Shown here: in pieces, positions 48,201 to 56,345 of the stretch
How positions within the stretch are numbered: position 1 is the stretch's first letter
Layout of the letters: each line of letters opens with the position of its first letter
Source: Eonycteris spelaea
Taxonomy: Eukaryota > Chordata > Mammalia > Chiroptera > Pteropodidae
Assembly (NCBI GenBank): GCA_003508835.1
Contig: PUFA01000092.1
Location: forward strand, 1,550,001-1,614,000
Direction: 5' to 3'
Length of the DNA: 64,000 bases
Position numbers and translations under genes: made by a program
The notes under the pieces: model-generated
Seen by the model: the letters and a program-made list of their open reading frames with translations, nothing else
Told to the model about the DNA's origin: nothing
The model's database searches: none

Positions 48201-51200
48201 GTAGATATACCTAAAAACAAGAATGGTGCTTGCACAGTGAACTTTCCTCAGGCCTTTTTGTGGTAGGTTTTTTTTTTGAAGGGAACTGTTAGATTTCTAT
48301 AAAGATAGCTGGGGGTGGAGAGGAGGCAAGTCGCCATCTTCTTATGACTATATTTTCTTATAAAAGTAAAAAAGAAAAAATATTAGACTTGGTTCACAAT
48401 AAAATTAAAGTATATATATATATAGAATGATTTTTAACATCTTGTTTTGGGTAAATTATCACTAAGATCTGAGGACCTTTGTCTTGAGTCCGAAAGCAAC
48501 TTTTAAATGTCTTGTGCAATGAATGTAATGAAATAGTTTTCTTGGTTGAGAAGAGCTTCTCAAGGAATGGGCCTTCCTGTTGTCATACTGTGATCTACCT
48601 AAAGTGGGTGTTATTCACGTGTTCATATTATTTGCAACTTTGAAAGTATGAAGACATCTCAGTTTCTGCGTTTACATAGAAACTTCGATATTTAAGGCCA
48701 AGTCCTCATATTAGTTGAAATGATAACTTATTGCCATATATGGCTGTACTACCCTACAGGTAGCAGCAAGGCCTGTTAAGCAGGGGAAATGTTTATTTTT
48801 TACTCTTGGAAAGAGTTCTCCTAAGATCCTCTACCTTCATCTCTTCTGTTTTTCACTTTAATTTTCTCGGATATCTTTGGAAATATTTAAATGAAAAGAA
48901 AATAATATAAATACCCATATCCTATATATTCGTGTTGTCCTTAGAGGGTAAAAAAAGTATTGTAGTTGAATTACTCTTAGAGCCATGCCACTGCCATTCC
49001 TCTTCCCCATCCCTAATATCCGGTGCATTTTTATTGCCTTTTTAATAGGTTTTCAAATAGTTGTTGGTATTTATTGACTCTTATGGTATTTGTTGACTCT
49101 TAACATTTATGGATTTTTTTTTTTTTTTACAGTTAAATCGTCAATCTGAAATTGTTGCTACTAGTTCTGGTGATCCCTGGAAGACATGTGCAAGACAAAA
49201 CAAGACTGAAAGTTTAAAACCTTTGAAAGGCAACCCAATTGGGCTTAACATGCTGAGCAACAGTAAGAAATTGAGGTATAGGCACTTCACCACACATTCC
49301 TACAGAAAAGATAAAGAGTTTGCCACTGAAACTAACTACCTTTGTGGCCAAGTGACCCACCCTGTAAAGTAAGGTCAACAGGTAGAGTGGTCCCAGTGCG
49401 AAGATTCTTTGCTTTGAATCTTGGGAATAGGGGTGATTTCATGGTTCCAAATAAAAATATTGCAAGAAAAATTTCAGTAGACTAGGATTTTATAAAATGA
49501 GCTTGCTTTCATATGGTTAATAAAATCTTAGTTGTTATATTAGAAGTAGAAGGCATGGTAGAGGGGATGGTCATGTCTCCTTTAGGGGATTCTTATCAGG
49601 ATTATCTCAATAAGGGACTTTAAAGATTTCTTATTTTTCTTCTCCTCTAGATATAAGCCACCTTTCCTAATGGTTGTCATAGTGAACCACTGTTACTGAT
49701 CTGATTGAGCTGTTATATCTCCCGGAAGTAGGGTTGAAAATCACTATTTAATTTTTACTTTGTCATTTTATAGTCAAACTATTGAGGTACATCAAAGCTA
49801 AGTAACTTTCAAGCTAGTGGCAGAATCAAGTAGAATTTAGAACTCATTTTTTTTTCACACTTATTTTTATTTTGGCATATAAGGAAACTTAGTAATAATT
49901 TAGTTTAAAAGCTTTTTAATAAAAGTTCCTAAAGAGAGAATAGGGTGAGAAAATGTATCTGAATTAATTTACTAGAAATCTTTTGGTACAAAATATTTAT
50001 TAAAGATTCCTAATTTCTAGTGTTCTTCTACTCTTTATCTTCAAGAATTGGATTGGAAACATTTAGAGGCAAATTCAGAAAGTGGGAAACTACTAATAGA
50101 CAATTTATCATGGGTGATGGGTTTTCTATACATTTTTTTAAGTAGTAAAAATTTTTCATGTGTTTGCTCAGATTTTAAAGGATTTATTTTGCATATGTGT
50201 ATGTAACTTGCTTCCGTTCGCATTATTCTTTGTTTCTTGAATCTGCAGTGGAAATACACAGAATACATCACTATGTTCTGGAAGTGTAGTTCATCGTAGT
50301 CATATTCAGCATTCTGATACACAGATGTCATCAGTAAAAACAGCAGCCCAAAGGTAAGGATTCCAATAGATTTTTTTCACTATTTCTTTTAAAGCCTTTT
50401 TTTTTTTTTTTAACTTTGTGGAATTTTACTTGTTTCCATTGTCTATAAAGATATATTCATGTCTCTGAAATAATTCATGTCCTAGAATTTGATTATTTTA
50501 TATCTACTTTTGACTAAATCACATTCTGTAAATAGAGATGTTTTAAATAAAAGCCATTCTGTTGCATTATATTGCAGTTAAGTTACCCTAATTTTTCCAC
50601 ACTGTACTTACAACCTTTGACAGAAAAATCTTTAGCTGGTAGTTTAGCTCTGATGAGTAAAACTGTAGTTACTACATTACTTTCTTTATAAAGTTTATAA
50701 GATTTTATAGTATCAAAATAAATCACTTTATTAGTTTTAAATGTTTGAGAAAATCTTATTTTAGTAGTTGTGAGTAGATTTGGATGTTCTCATTGATTGT
50801 GAAAGTGCTACTTGAGCCCTGAAATAATGGGAGTAACAATGGGGAAAGCTTTGTGTTTTCAATGCTTTTGAGGTTTTTCATAATTTTAGAATAGTTATAA
50901 AATTTCAGTTGGATTTCAGTTCTGAGTCAATTTCAGTTGACTAAGAAATTCTTAGACTCTAATAAGTAAATAAAGAATCTCTTAATATCTTGTATTATGA
51001 ATTGTTGCATTAATTTTTCTTATAACTAGTAAAATTTAAAGATTTGGTATATATGCTAGAAGTTGTTCTTTATTATTTAAAAAATGTCACTTTAGACTGC
51101 TACTCATTCAGAAAATATCTCTCAGAAACCCTTGCTATGTTTACTATTTATATAGTAGATTCGCTATAACACAGATTTTCAACCTAAAACCCTTAAATCA

Positions 51201-54200
51201 TTCTCATATGTTAGGATACTAAGAAAACTTTGTTTTGCTTAAATATATTTTTATCATAGTTTTCACATAAAATATTTGAGAAATCGAACTAAAGAGAAAG
51301 ATAAATTATATCACATGCCAAAAATTATCTTGCTGTACTGTAAAGAACACAAATTAAGCTCTCTGACCTACATATGGCACAAAAATTAGAATAAATAATA
51401 AAAGGATAGTAATTAGGGGGATGAAAGAAGGGATAGCATAGTTTTTCAAATACTGACACATTGATAGACTCTCGCCAATAATGATCTGTCATCTTGATAA
51501 GTCTAAAAATGTGGTCTGAGTTGAAATACTAATTTAAAATCAAGTGATATGTCTACAACAAAAACCGTTATTTTTTTTTTAAGTTATCTATTAGTTTGGA
51601 ATCATCTGCATTGTGATCTATTCTTCCCATCCCTCCTTTCCTTATTGGTAATGTTAAAAAACTGATTTCAGTCTGGATATTGGTTTGTTTTGTTTTATTA
51701 TACGTGTCAGCATTCATTATACCTTGCATGTGTATCTTTGCATCTACATAAAAGATTAGATTCTGTTAATAAGAACTGGTATTTACTCATAAAGTATTGT
51801 TTTTAAAAACAAAACCTTAATTTGTATTTAAAGAAAAAATCGTGAGTTAAAATACTTGACAAGAACAACTAAGTTTGATAGGGAGTTATGTCAGCAGGAC
51901 AGAGTCTACCTATGTTTATCTCTTATTTAAAGAATAAACATTTCTTATTCCTACTGCAGCATGTCATTAAAAAGGCTTTGAAATTCAAAGGCAAGTTATT
52001 GAGAGTTTTTCCAGTTTTCTTTCTTCAGAAACATTTGAGTGATTTCATGCTACATACGAGGCATAGATGAATATGACAAAGTCCCTGCCTTGAAGCTCAA
52101 GTTCGATTAGGGTAGAGGTGAGAAAGACAAGTAAAAATGATTACGTGGTAAGTGCAGTAGTAGAGATGTACAAAGTATGTATAGTACTATTTACAGAGAA
52201 GGAAGCAGTAAAGCATTCACAATGGAAGTATAAAGTAGCTTTTATAGTGTACTAGCTAGAAGAGAACGCTGCATGCAGCAGAAACCACATCTTCAAAGTC
52301 ATGAAGAAAGCCTTCACCTGAGGTGGTTGCTATAGTACTTTTGTTTTAATTAGTGTAGTGTTGGCACAATTGTCAGGCTTCAGATGAGGATGAGCACACT
52401 GGCTTTATAGTGTCTCTTAATTTTTCTTATTTTCTCAACTCTTAATTTGAAATGAAACAAAATGCCATCCGTTGGTAATTCGCACACAGATAGTCTAATC
52501 TAGGGATGAATGGTATAACTTGTCTCTTAAGTAAATCAGACCTACATTTTTAATAATTTACAGTTCTCTAGTAAGATATGGGAACACCTATGTTATACCT
52601 TTTTAATATAAAAGGAATGAGTGAAGATTGTTAAAAGATCAGATTAGCTACTATTTGGAGAATATTATGCTTCCAGTCTATTTTCTTACCACTGTTCCAA
52701 ATGTTAATTCATATTTAAAAGATAGGTTGTTGATACACTGATAGTGATAGAAGAAGATAGTATTGGTATGGCAAAAAGAAACATGGAAATTAAAAAAACT
52801 TATGTAACTCTATGCCATCTTCACCCCTGTCTTTAATCGGACTTCACCCCTAACATTTACTGGTTTATGTTTTATTTAAATTTTCACTTTTTCTTTGTTT
52901 TTGTTTTTTATTAAAGGTAGGTGAAAAGATTTGTAGGGGTCATAGGGGAAAATGAATGTCTGAAAAAGCATACATGAATAGTAAATGGGAAAATGGGCTC
53001 CTGGAATAAGCAAAATTTAATTATTAATGAAAAGCACTACTTTGAAAGAATTTGTGAAGTCCTAAATCATTTCATGGTTACCAGAATCAATCAATTATCT
53101 TCTTTCCTTTCTTCTTCTCCTCCTTCTTCTCCTCCTTCTTCTCCTCTTCCTCCTCCCTCTTCCTCCCTTCTTCCTTTCTTCTTCTCCCTTCTTCCTCCTC
53201 CTCCTCCTCTTCCTCTTCCTCTTTTTAAATATTTAGAAAGCACTAGTATACTACTAGTTCAAGAATGAAATAGTCCAACAAGAATGTAAGTTGACATTTT
53301 TACAAAGCCCTACATTACTAATTATGGCTTCCCTCCCTATTTTTTAAAAGCTTTTTTAAAAAATAAGCAACTCTAGGGCAGGAGTTGATAATAAATACAT
53401 ATTGAGGAATCTTATAAAAGAGTCACAAATTATAAATTAGGTATCATGTCATAATGTATTTTTCAAGAGTAAGAGAAATGAGCATGGGTTCTCTCTCTCT
53501 CTCTCTCTCTCTTCTCTCTTCTCTCTCTCTCTGTCTCACTCTCACTCTCTCTCATGCGTGTGCGTTTTGTTTTTTGTTTTCTTCCTAACTCCCTTGGTTT
53601 ATTGGAAAGAACCAAACCTGTTTCTACTTCTTTCTTTTACTCTCTATACAGGTGAGTTCAGCAACCGAAACAAAAATAAGAGAGTTCTAAATTCTTCTCA
53701 CTTCTTGGGCACAAGAGTATAGAGTTGGAAATGGCTAGTTAGGTGTTAATACCTAACTTTTGGTTTTCATTTTACTTTTCCTGTTAGAAATAAATAAATA
53801 TTTAAGCTTTCATGCTTATATTTTGTTTCACTTACTTTAATGGCTGTAAATAATATTTCCTTATTTTTCTGTCATTTATTCGATATGAACTTATTTTTTA
53901 CAGATTATCTCATTTTTTTCACTAGCAAAAGTGAAATGTGAAATATGGTATCCTTTCAAAATAAATGTTTCTTTTCATGTCATTTAGATAAAACCAAGTT
54001 GCCATATTTCTTTTATTTAATTTGCTAGGATTAAATTGATATTTTACTTGTGTGTTCCACATGATAAGGATACAGAAGTTAATAGGAGTCTCAGGGATTT
54101 TGTACACTTTGTTTTTCTTAAGAGTTCTGAATATTTAGTTCCTTTTGTAATGAAGAATATTTCTAGGATGTAAATCTTGAAGATGTTTGTAATTTTACTC

Positions 54201-54799
54201 TTAAGCAGTTGATGTTTTTACATTTTCCATGAACTATTGAGAAGGGTGGACCTTTTATATTATATTGGACTTTTGATTAGAGACCATGATTTAAAACCCA
54301 GGAGGCTTTTCCTTCTGCCCCAAACCATATGCTGTATTTTAAAGCTTTTGTGCAAAAATTTCCACCAGAAGCAAATAATCACATCTAATAACAGGATTAG
54401 AACCACTAAAAATTTTTAACTTTCAGGACATTGTATTGTTTCTTGAAGACTGTTTACGTAACTGCTCTAACTTATATCCTCAAATGTTGCATGGTTAGCT
54501 AAAGCTCTTTCAAGAATTTTTCATATACTTGTTTATCCTTCTTTTCTTCCTTTAATGTATTAGTTTAGATATAAAGTATTTTCTGTTGACAAAAATTGAA
54601 AAACAACATATATCTGACAAATTTTAAAACATAGTATATAACATGTATATGTAATGTGGTTAAAAACAAGTGAATTGCATTAGAGTTTTGCCTTTTTGAC
54701 TGCAGTTACTAAAACTACAATGATATATCAAAAATGAGGTCGCGCCTCTTACATTTTTTTTCTTTTTCATGTTTTAAGCAGTCTGGACCAAAAGGAAAG
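15196..54799 (+). CDS. SENP6: SENP6, 5' portion of the gene (coding exons 1-6 of more)
   Basis: SENP6 is a nuclear cysteine protease of the ULP1/C48 family that trims SUMO2/3 chains; known roles include kinetochore assembly and genome stability. Only the N-terminal, mostly disordered part is encoded here. The order and phases of six exons match the family: start [12 protein letters not shown], then [13 protein letters not shown], then [17 protein letters not shown], then [13 protein letters not shown], then [10 protein letters not shown] ... VKTAAQ, then SLDQKE. Intron sizes are 22.8, 1.9, 9.0, 1.0 and 4.4 kb. Intron 6 runs past the window end, so the catalytic histidine, aspartate and cysteine are not in view. 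As written, the frame breaks in exon 2 and meets a stop at 40100-40102 after about 55 codons. Identification of the locus is firm; whether it is functional is open. An intron-bearing duplicate pseudogene is the alternative. Confidence 0.9.
15503..15521 (+). repeat. Poly-T tract at the edge of the CpG island
   Basis: A T homopolymer within 'cacggtttt...ggtgg' follows the end of the CpG island. It has no evident function beyond low complexity. Confidence 0.6.
16335..16402 (+). repeat. MIR 3' end fragment
   Basis: 'gcttggaacagtgcctggaa', 'cacagtaggtactcaatat' and 'attgaatgaata' match the 3' end of MIR/L2-type elements in sense orientation. Confidence 0.6.
17320..18450 (+). repeat. Long copy of an ancient mammal-wide repeat (unclassified)
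   Basis: The beginning ('tactctgtgctagacactgt', 'ataaggtccctgccttcat') is followed in the usual order by 'gtgacacctgacttaagg', 'gaaatcattggacagtttgg', 'atcaaggatgattcttaggg' and 'ccatttactgaggtgga'. Four further partial copies occur in the window. Confidence 0.55.
18700..19190 (+). repeat. Second copy of the same ancient repeat
   Basis: 'ttattcagcaaatatttatt' opens the copy. It is followed by a diverged body containing 'ttccaggcagagggaacaaa', 'gagactggaggtaac' and 'agaccagttagggaac'. These are the same landmarks as in the 17320 copy family, and the copy follows that one in tandem orientation. Confidence 0.5.
19377..19410 (+). repeat. (CATC)n microsatellite
   Basis: Six or more CATC units are followed by imperfect CTTC/CATT units. 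The open frames across this place, with repeated HPSI or GWMD residues, are produced by the repeat and are not genes. Confidence 0.9.
19960..20175 (+). repeat. MIR SINE
   Basis: 'ctactacttactagctatgt', 'gatcttggatatagattc', 'ttaacctctgtattatct' and 'gccatgaagattaaatg' follow the MIR consensus order in sense orientation. Confidence 0.7.
22285..24490 (-). mobile_element. L1 retrotransposon fragment, 5'-truncated, antisense
   Basis: Minus-strand frames match L1 ORF2. At 24203-24490 is a reverse-transcriptase piece with '[13 protein letters not shown]' and '[17 protein letters not shown]'. At 22445-22654 is the C-terminus with '[13 protein letters not shown]' and '[17 protein letters not shown]'. 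The T-rich stretch at 22285-22340 is the 3' end with the remnant of the tail. The frame is broken many times between these pieces, so the copy is dead. It is the least diverged L1 in the window. Confidence 0.9.
26131..26455 (+). mobile_element. hAT-type non-autonomous DNA transposon (ggtcagcaaac family)
   Basis: It opens with 'gtgagcaaactttatctgc', 'aaagggccagatagttac' and ends with 'ggccatactttactgacacc', the diverged inverted terminus. The middle keeps 'atgccaataaaattttg'. About 325 bases, close to the full length of the element. Two more copies lie at 39775 and 44488 in the other orientation. Confidence 0.7.
26688..27022 (+). mobile_element. pogo/Tigger-like non-autonomous DNA transposon remnant
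   Basis: 'cagatggtccttgatactat', 'aactttacaatggtgtgaaa', 'gcattcagtagaaactgtac', 'ctgtaggctaatgcaag' and 'ttaggtatattaagtgcatt' appear in the order of a known Tigger-related element. The name is not certain. Confidence 0.55.
27010..27041. repeat. Perfect 12-bp inverted repeat, 8-base loop
   Basis: The left arm ttaagtgcattt (27010-27021) and right arm aaatgcacttaa (27030-27041) are exact reverse complements separated by gggtttta. The repeat lies at the end of the Tigger-like remnant and may be chance or a by-product of that element. Confidence 0.8.
27725..28255 (+). mobile_element. L1 ORF2 3' fragment, sense
   Basis: 'gaagaactcattcaactcaa', 'ttagggaaatgcaaatcaaa', 'acaatgagatatcacct'-like text at 27965, 'gtgcactgttggtgggata' and 'acccccatgttcatagcag' follow the L1 ORF2 3' half in sense orientation. 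It stops at about 28255, where an antisense L1 begins. Confidence 0.8.
28260..32215 (-). mobile_element. Old L1 (L1M type), antisense, split by a Tigger1 element
   Basis: From low to high coordinate it reads the L1 3' end and ORF2 C-terminus (28300-29690; the minus-strand frame at 29409-29618 holds '[21 protein letters not shown]'). It then jumps to the first part of ORF2 and the endonuclease region (29700-30240 and 31485-32215, with 'tagacagcatatggttggg'). The reverse-transcriptase core is missing between 29690 and 29700. The Tigger1 element at 30246-31484 interrupts it at 'tagatgtcta'. Confidence 0.8.
30246..31484 (-). mobile_element. Tigger1-type DNA transposon, internally deleted
   Basis: The ends match Tigger1: 'gcataccttggagatattg' at the left and 'tacaataaaatgagctatgt' at the right. 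On the minus strand at 30930-31199 the first part of the pogo-type transposase is readable ('[18 protein letters not shown]'), the helix-turn-helix DNA-binding part. Most of the catalytic (DDE) region is missing and an A-run of about 23 lies near 31429. TA dinucleotides flank the ends as expected. The copy is not functional. Confidence 0.85.
32330..33410 (-). mobile_element. L1M-type 5' or internal segment, antisense (tentative)
   Basis: 'ggatagttgtagaactagta', 'caggcatactgcccatttac', 'aacattgatattgcactatt', 'agcaaaaggaaaa', 'tcatgattagattcaag', 'ttaactttgatcacttagtt' and 'tagcatccattgatgac' occur in the order of a common old LINE-associated segment. It continues the antisense L1 series, so I take it as part of that or of a neighbouring L1M. 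Confidence 0.5.
33120..33138. repeat. C-run plus (AC)n
   Basis: A short run of C followed by ACACACAC. Low complexity. Confidence 0.8.
33490..34085 (-). mobile_element. L1M ORF2 reverse-transcriptase fragment, antisense
   Basis: 'tggaataaagcctacttgat', 'tgtcaggtttgggattgtgt', 'acttcataaaatgagctgc' and 'actggagaagccctctggg' match the antisense of the L1 reverse-transcriptase region. It is strongly diverged and has no open frame of note. Confidence 0.7.
34712..34868 (+). mobile_element. Tigger/pogo-like DNA transposon fragment
   Basis: 'gccatgatattaagatggct', 'gacatccctagggatagg', 'cattataatctgatgagacc' and 'catggtgcatgattgta' follow a known Tigger-like terminal region. Subfamily not assigned. 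Confidence 0.6.
35773..35818. repeat. (TATG)n / (CACA) microsatellite
   Basis: Alternating ACAC, four TATG units and ACACATG units. Confidence 0.85.
35830..36290 (-). repeat. Ancient interspersed repeat, unclassified
   Basis: 'atcaggaacctggaggcagc', 'ttagctgggtggttctgg' and 'atctgtatatgcc' are typical of an abundant mammalian repeat family related in text to the one at 13135. Strand and name are uncertain. Confidence 0.45.
36295..37130 (-). mobile_element. L1M 3' end and ORF2 C-terminal part, antisense
   Basis: 'gcctattaccttataaaagt', 'tcatgttgtagtgtgg', 'gattgtgaataatgctgctg' and 'cattcccatcaacagtgc' are the antisense of the L1 ORF2 3' end and 3' UTR in the usual order. Confidence 0.8.
38071..38163 (+). 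CDS. SENP6: SENP6 coding exon 2, with a one-base deletion
   Basis: Acceptor 'tttatttcag|ct' and donor 'ataaaga|gtaaga'. In the entering frame it reads [14 protein letters not shown]. From there the expected [17 protein letters not shown] is present only in the next frame. The exon is 93 bases; the SENP6 codon count from memory implies 94. The missing base falls in the A-run at about 38108-38112. Without it the frame runs to a stop in exon 3. Both parts are clearly conserved protein text, so this is a recent change or a sequence error, not a wrong exon. Confidence 0.9.
38164..40079 (+). other. SENP6: SENP6 intron 2
   Basis: A 1.9 kb AT-rich intron. It contains the hAT-type element at 39775-39985 and no other recognised feature. 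The acceptor is 'ttttctgtgtag'. Confidence 0.85.
39775..39985 (-). mobile_element. hAT-type DNA transposon, shorter copy
   Basis: 'caggggtcaacaaatgatgg' and 'gcctgcaggcccaacc' open it; 'tattggaacatagccacac' and 'tggcctgcaaagcttaaaat' lie inside; 'catctgctggtccctg' closes it. Same family as 26131 and 44488, with an internal part absent. Confidence 0.75.
40080..40139 (+). CDS. SENP6: SENP6 coding exon 3 (acidic stretch)
   Basis: With the incoming split codon GA|T it reads [20 protein letters not shown], close to the known acidic part of SENP6. The best donor by consensus is 'aaaag|gcaagt', a GC-type site, which would end the exon in the wrong phase for exon 4 by one base. A weaker donor, 'ggcaa|gtgttg' at 40144, would keep the frame and add Arg-Gln. 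In the frame left by exon 2 there is a TAG at 40100-40102. Confidence 0.85.
40210..40920 (-). mobile_element. L1M 3' region, antisense, diverged
   Basis: 'agttgctagcattctgtata', 'taccacagtatttatgatg', 'gatttacgctttttatgagc' and 'tgcatttcttttattatgag' resemble the antisense 3' end of old L1 elements. Confidence 0.55.
41500..42240 (-). mobile_element. L1M 3' region, antisense, diverged
   Basis: The same type of text as at 40210 ('ttttaaaattatggaaatat', 'tagtactccaggtaatgg', 'gggatagattcctagaattg', 'ggtatgtggtaaaac'). It is interrupted by an (ATTT)n tract at 41755-41780. Confidence 0.55.
44360..44462 (+). repeat. Fragment of the ancient repeat (5' landmark)
   Basis: 'acaatgttctagatgctagg' followed by a diverged 'cctttggagcttaatttctgg' matches the opening of the family seen at 17320 and 58745. 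Confidence 0.45.
44488..44838 (-). mobile_element. hAT-type DNA transposon, near full length
   Basis: 'aagggttggcaaaccagggc' and 'ggcccacaacctatagtc' open it; 'ataaagttttgttggaaaac' lies inside; 'agagaagtttgctgactcc' closes it. It is the reverse of the copy at 26131. Confidence 0.75.
46604..46781 (+). mobile_element. MER5A-like hAT DNA transposon
   Basis: 'gtgattagaatcacctggaa', 'aaacagattgctgaatcc', 'gaggttctgatttaggtctgg' and 'cacactttaagaaccattg' are MER5A text from end to end. Confidence 0.8.
47393..47580 (+). mobile_element. MER5A-like hAT DNA transposon
   Basis: 'caatggttctccgaatg', 'attagcattacctggggac', 'cagacctactgaatcagaa' and 'accatccaggtaattctta' follow MER5A. The 3' terminus is degraded. 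Confidence 0.75.
48410..48424. repeat. (TA)n microsatellite
   Basis: Seven TA units. Low complexity. Confidence 0.8.
49133..49275 (+). CDS. SENP6: SENP6 coding exon 4
   Basis: Acceptor 'tttttttac ag|tta' and donor 'ttgag|gtatag'. It reads [16 protein letters not shown], then [17 protein letters not shown], then [14 protein letters not shown]: 47 full codons plus two bases. The family has 48 codons here by my recall, so one codon is missing where human has E-F-I-L (here D-P-W). The frame is kept. About a quarter of the residues differ from the human protein as I recall it, a high proportion for placental mammals. The block [13 protein letters not shown] is unchanged. Confidence 0.93.
49276..50248 (+). 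other. SENP6: SENP6 intron 4
   Basis: Nine hundred and seventy-three bases with a standard GT donor and 'gaatctgcag' acceptor. Nothing else was recognised in it. Confidence 0.88.
50249..50353 (+). CDS. SENP6: SENP6 coding exon 5
   Basis: Acceptor 'atctgcag|tgg' and donor 'caaag|gtaagg'. One hundred and five bases read [15 protein letters not shown], then [13 protein letters not shown], then V-K-T-A-A-Q. The ends match SENP6 closely and the length is the expected one. The middle block differs at most positions from the G-R-R-F-H-H-A-H-A-Q-I-P-V of the human protein as I recall it. Confidence 0.92.
53098..53226 (+). repeat. 129-base uninterrupted polypyrimidine tract
   Basis: Every base from 53098 to 53226 is C or T, built from TTC, TCC and CTT units. 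As transcribed it would be a long U/C-rich RNA, a favoured target of PTB-type proteins. As DNA with partial mirror symmetry it could form triplex (H-DNA). The Ser/Pro-rich open frame across it is a repeat artefact. Confidence 0.95.
53490..53554 (+). repeat. (CT)n microsatellite
   Basis: Some 20 or more CT units, interrupted by TT, GT and AC steps. It lies 264 bases after the pyrimidine tract. Confidence 0.95.
54782..54799 (+). CDS. SENP6: SENP6 coding exon 6 (18-base microexon)
   Basis: 'gttttaagcag' precedes and 'gtaagc' follows. The 18 bases give S-L-D-Q-K-E plus the first two bases of an Arg/Ser codon, matching SLDRKE of SENP6. A length divisible by three means that it can be skipped without loss of frame, and SENP6 isoforms differing by a few residues around here are known. 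It is too short to be found by open-frame scanning. Confidence 0.85.
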
Positions 54800-56194
54800 G
54801 TAAGCTTAATATTGATGAAATTAGAGCATGGATATAACAGTAAAATATTAGTTTATTATATGCTTTTAAAAATATCCATTAAAACTAATTATTTTAATAA
54901 AAGCAAACATGTTAATAACACAAATATTTGACTTATGTGGGTAGTGTTTCACCATAATTCTTAATATACATTTTTCTATGAGTAGTAGTTATATATTTAT
55001 ACTGATGTGCGACTACTTTCCTACTAAAAATGGACTGTTTTCAATGCCTTAGTAGTAAATTTGATTTCAGTTCCATCGTTAAAATATTTCTTGTTGTATT
55101 TTAGTAATAATACCTTTGTTTTTACATTTTGGTAGAGTGTGAGGGAAATGGAATTAGAATACCTTAAGCCTTGAGTTAAAACTCTTAACATCAAATGTAT
55201 TGCTATTCTGACCCAAAAATTTGTAATAGAATTTCATGATCACTGTTTGTTCCCTTTGTAACAATGCTGGAAGCAATTGTCCTTTAGCAGAAATGTCAAA
55301 TAATGTAAATAACATGAAAACAAGTTTTTAAGAACACATTTCTTTGAATAGTGTAATGGTTGTAATTGTTCTAAAGCAGATGTCCATATCTTCTCTCCTC
55401 AATGTATGTATGTAGAATATTTTGTGCATGTGCATATCTTTTTTCTTGTTTTCCTGAGTGTCTCAAAAGCATTTTATGAACCCTTCCCCCACAAACAGGT
55501 TAACAGCCCTTGTACTTTCATGTAATTGGTAAGGGTTAAAAGAAGGGACATTTTATCATTTTAATTACATAATTTTAATTCTAATTTTGTTTAAAGGTAT
55601 AGAGGAGGCAAAGCAGAGAACTTGCAATGTTTTAAAATATGCATATATTTCATGAATGCCAAGTTTCTGAAATGTAGATTTAAAGATGATCCTGTCAACA
55701 AAAGATTTCGGCATATTTCATAATTCTGAAATACTTTACAAATATTACTTGTTTTAAATGAATGGGTTGTGCAGATACTTTACTACCTGTCTTCTGGGAA
55801 AGAAAAATTATTTTCCATTGTGTCTATTTTTCTTTTTGAGTATATCATTTTTGTCAGATATAAAATGTCATATTTATTTAAAAATTTTTAACTCATAAAT
55901 GACTATATTAAAATATAAGTGGCTATATTTTAATAAGATATTTTAAATAAAATTGCTAAAGAATATGCATTAAATAAGTTTTCATATAATCACGTATTGA
56001 AACAGACTTTTGTTTTATACAAATTCTTTTCTATGTGTTGCACCATTAAATAGATAAAATATACTATCTATATTATAGAATAACATAAAGATTTAAGATT
56101 ATTCTCTTATTTACAGTAGCCTTGGAGGGTTTATACTGATTTTTTTCTCACTGTTTTGGCTTCTTATGCATGTTTCTGTATAGGAAATTTATTC

Positions 56195-56345
56195 ATTGCT
56201 ACATTCAGCAAGTATTGCATTGACTCTATGTGCCAGGCACTCTTCTAGGTGCAGACAGAAATCCTTACCCTCTTGGAGCTTACATTCTTGTTGCAATAGT
56301 ACTGAAATAGGAGTCAGAGATGTAGAATTAAGCAACCAACCTTAC
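56195..56345 (+). repeat. Fragment of the ancient repeat
   Basis: 'ctctatgtgccaggcactct', 'tctaggtgcagacagaaatc' and 'ccctcttggagcttacattc' are the best-preserved version of the family's opening in this window. Confidence 0.6.

Larger units (their letters stand above)
40140..49132 (+). other. SENP6: SENP6 intron 3
   Basis: Nine kilobases. 40210-40920 and 41500-42230 are L1-derived; other elements are listed separately. 42240-44350, 44850-46590 and 47620-49110 hold no feature I can support. It ends in a T-run of about 16 followed by 'acag'. Confidence 0.8.
50354..54781 (+). other. SENP6: SENP6 intron 5
   Basis: A 4.4 kb intron with standard splice sites (gtaagg; 'ttttaagcag'). It contains the pyrimidine tract at 53098 and the (CT)n at 53490. 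A short stretch at 52040-52120 may be another fragment of the ancient repeat ('acatacgaggcatagatg', 'gtccctgccttgaagctc'). The rest holds nothing I can name. Confidence 0.85.

Noticed and set aside
52993..53268. Ser/Pro/Leu-rich open frame of 91 codons
   Set aside because: It is created by the polypyrimidine tract and has no homology or splice context.
53098..53554. CRISPR-like or satellite array
   Set aside because: Simple-sequence DNA without spacer structure or a repeat unit above a few bases.
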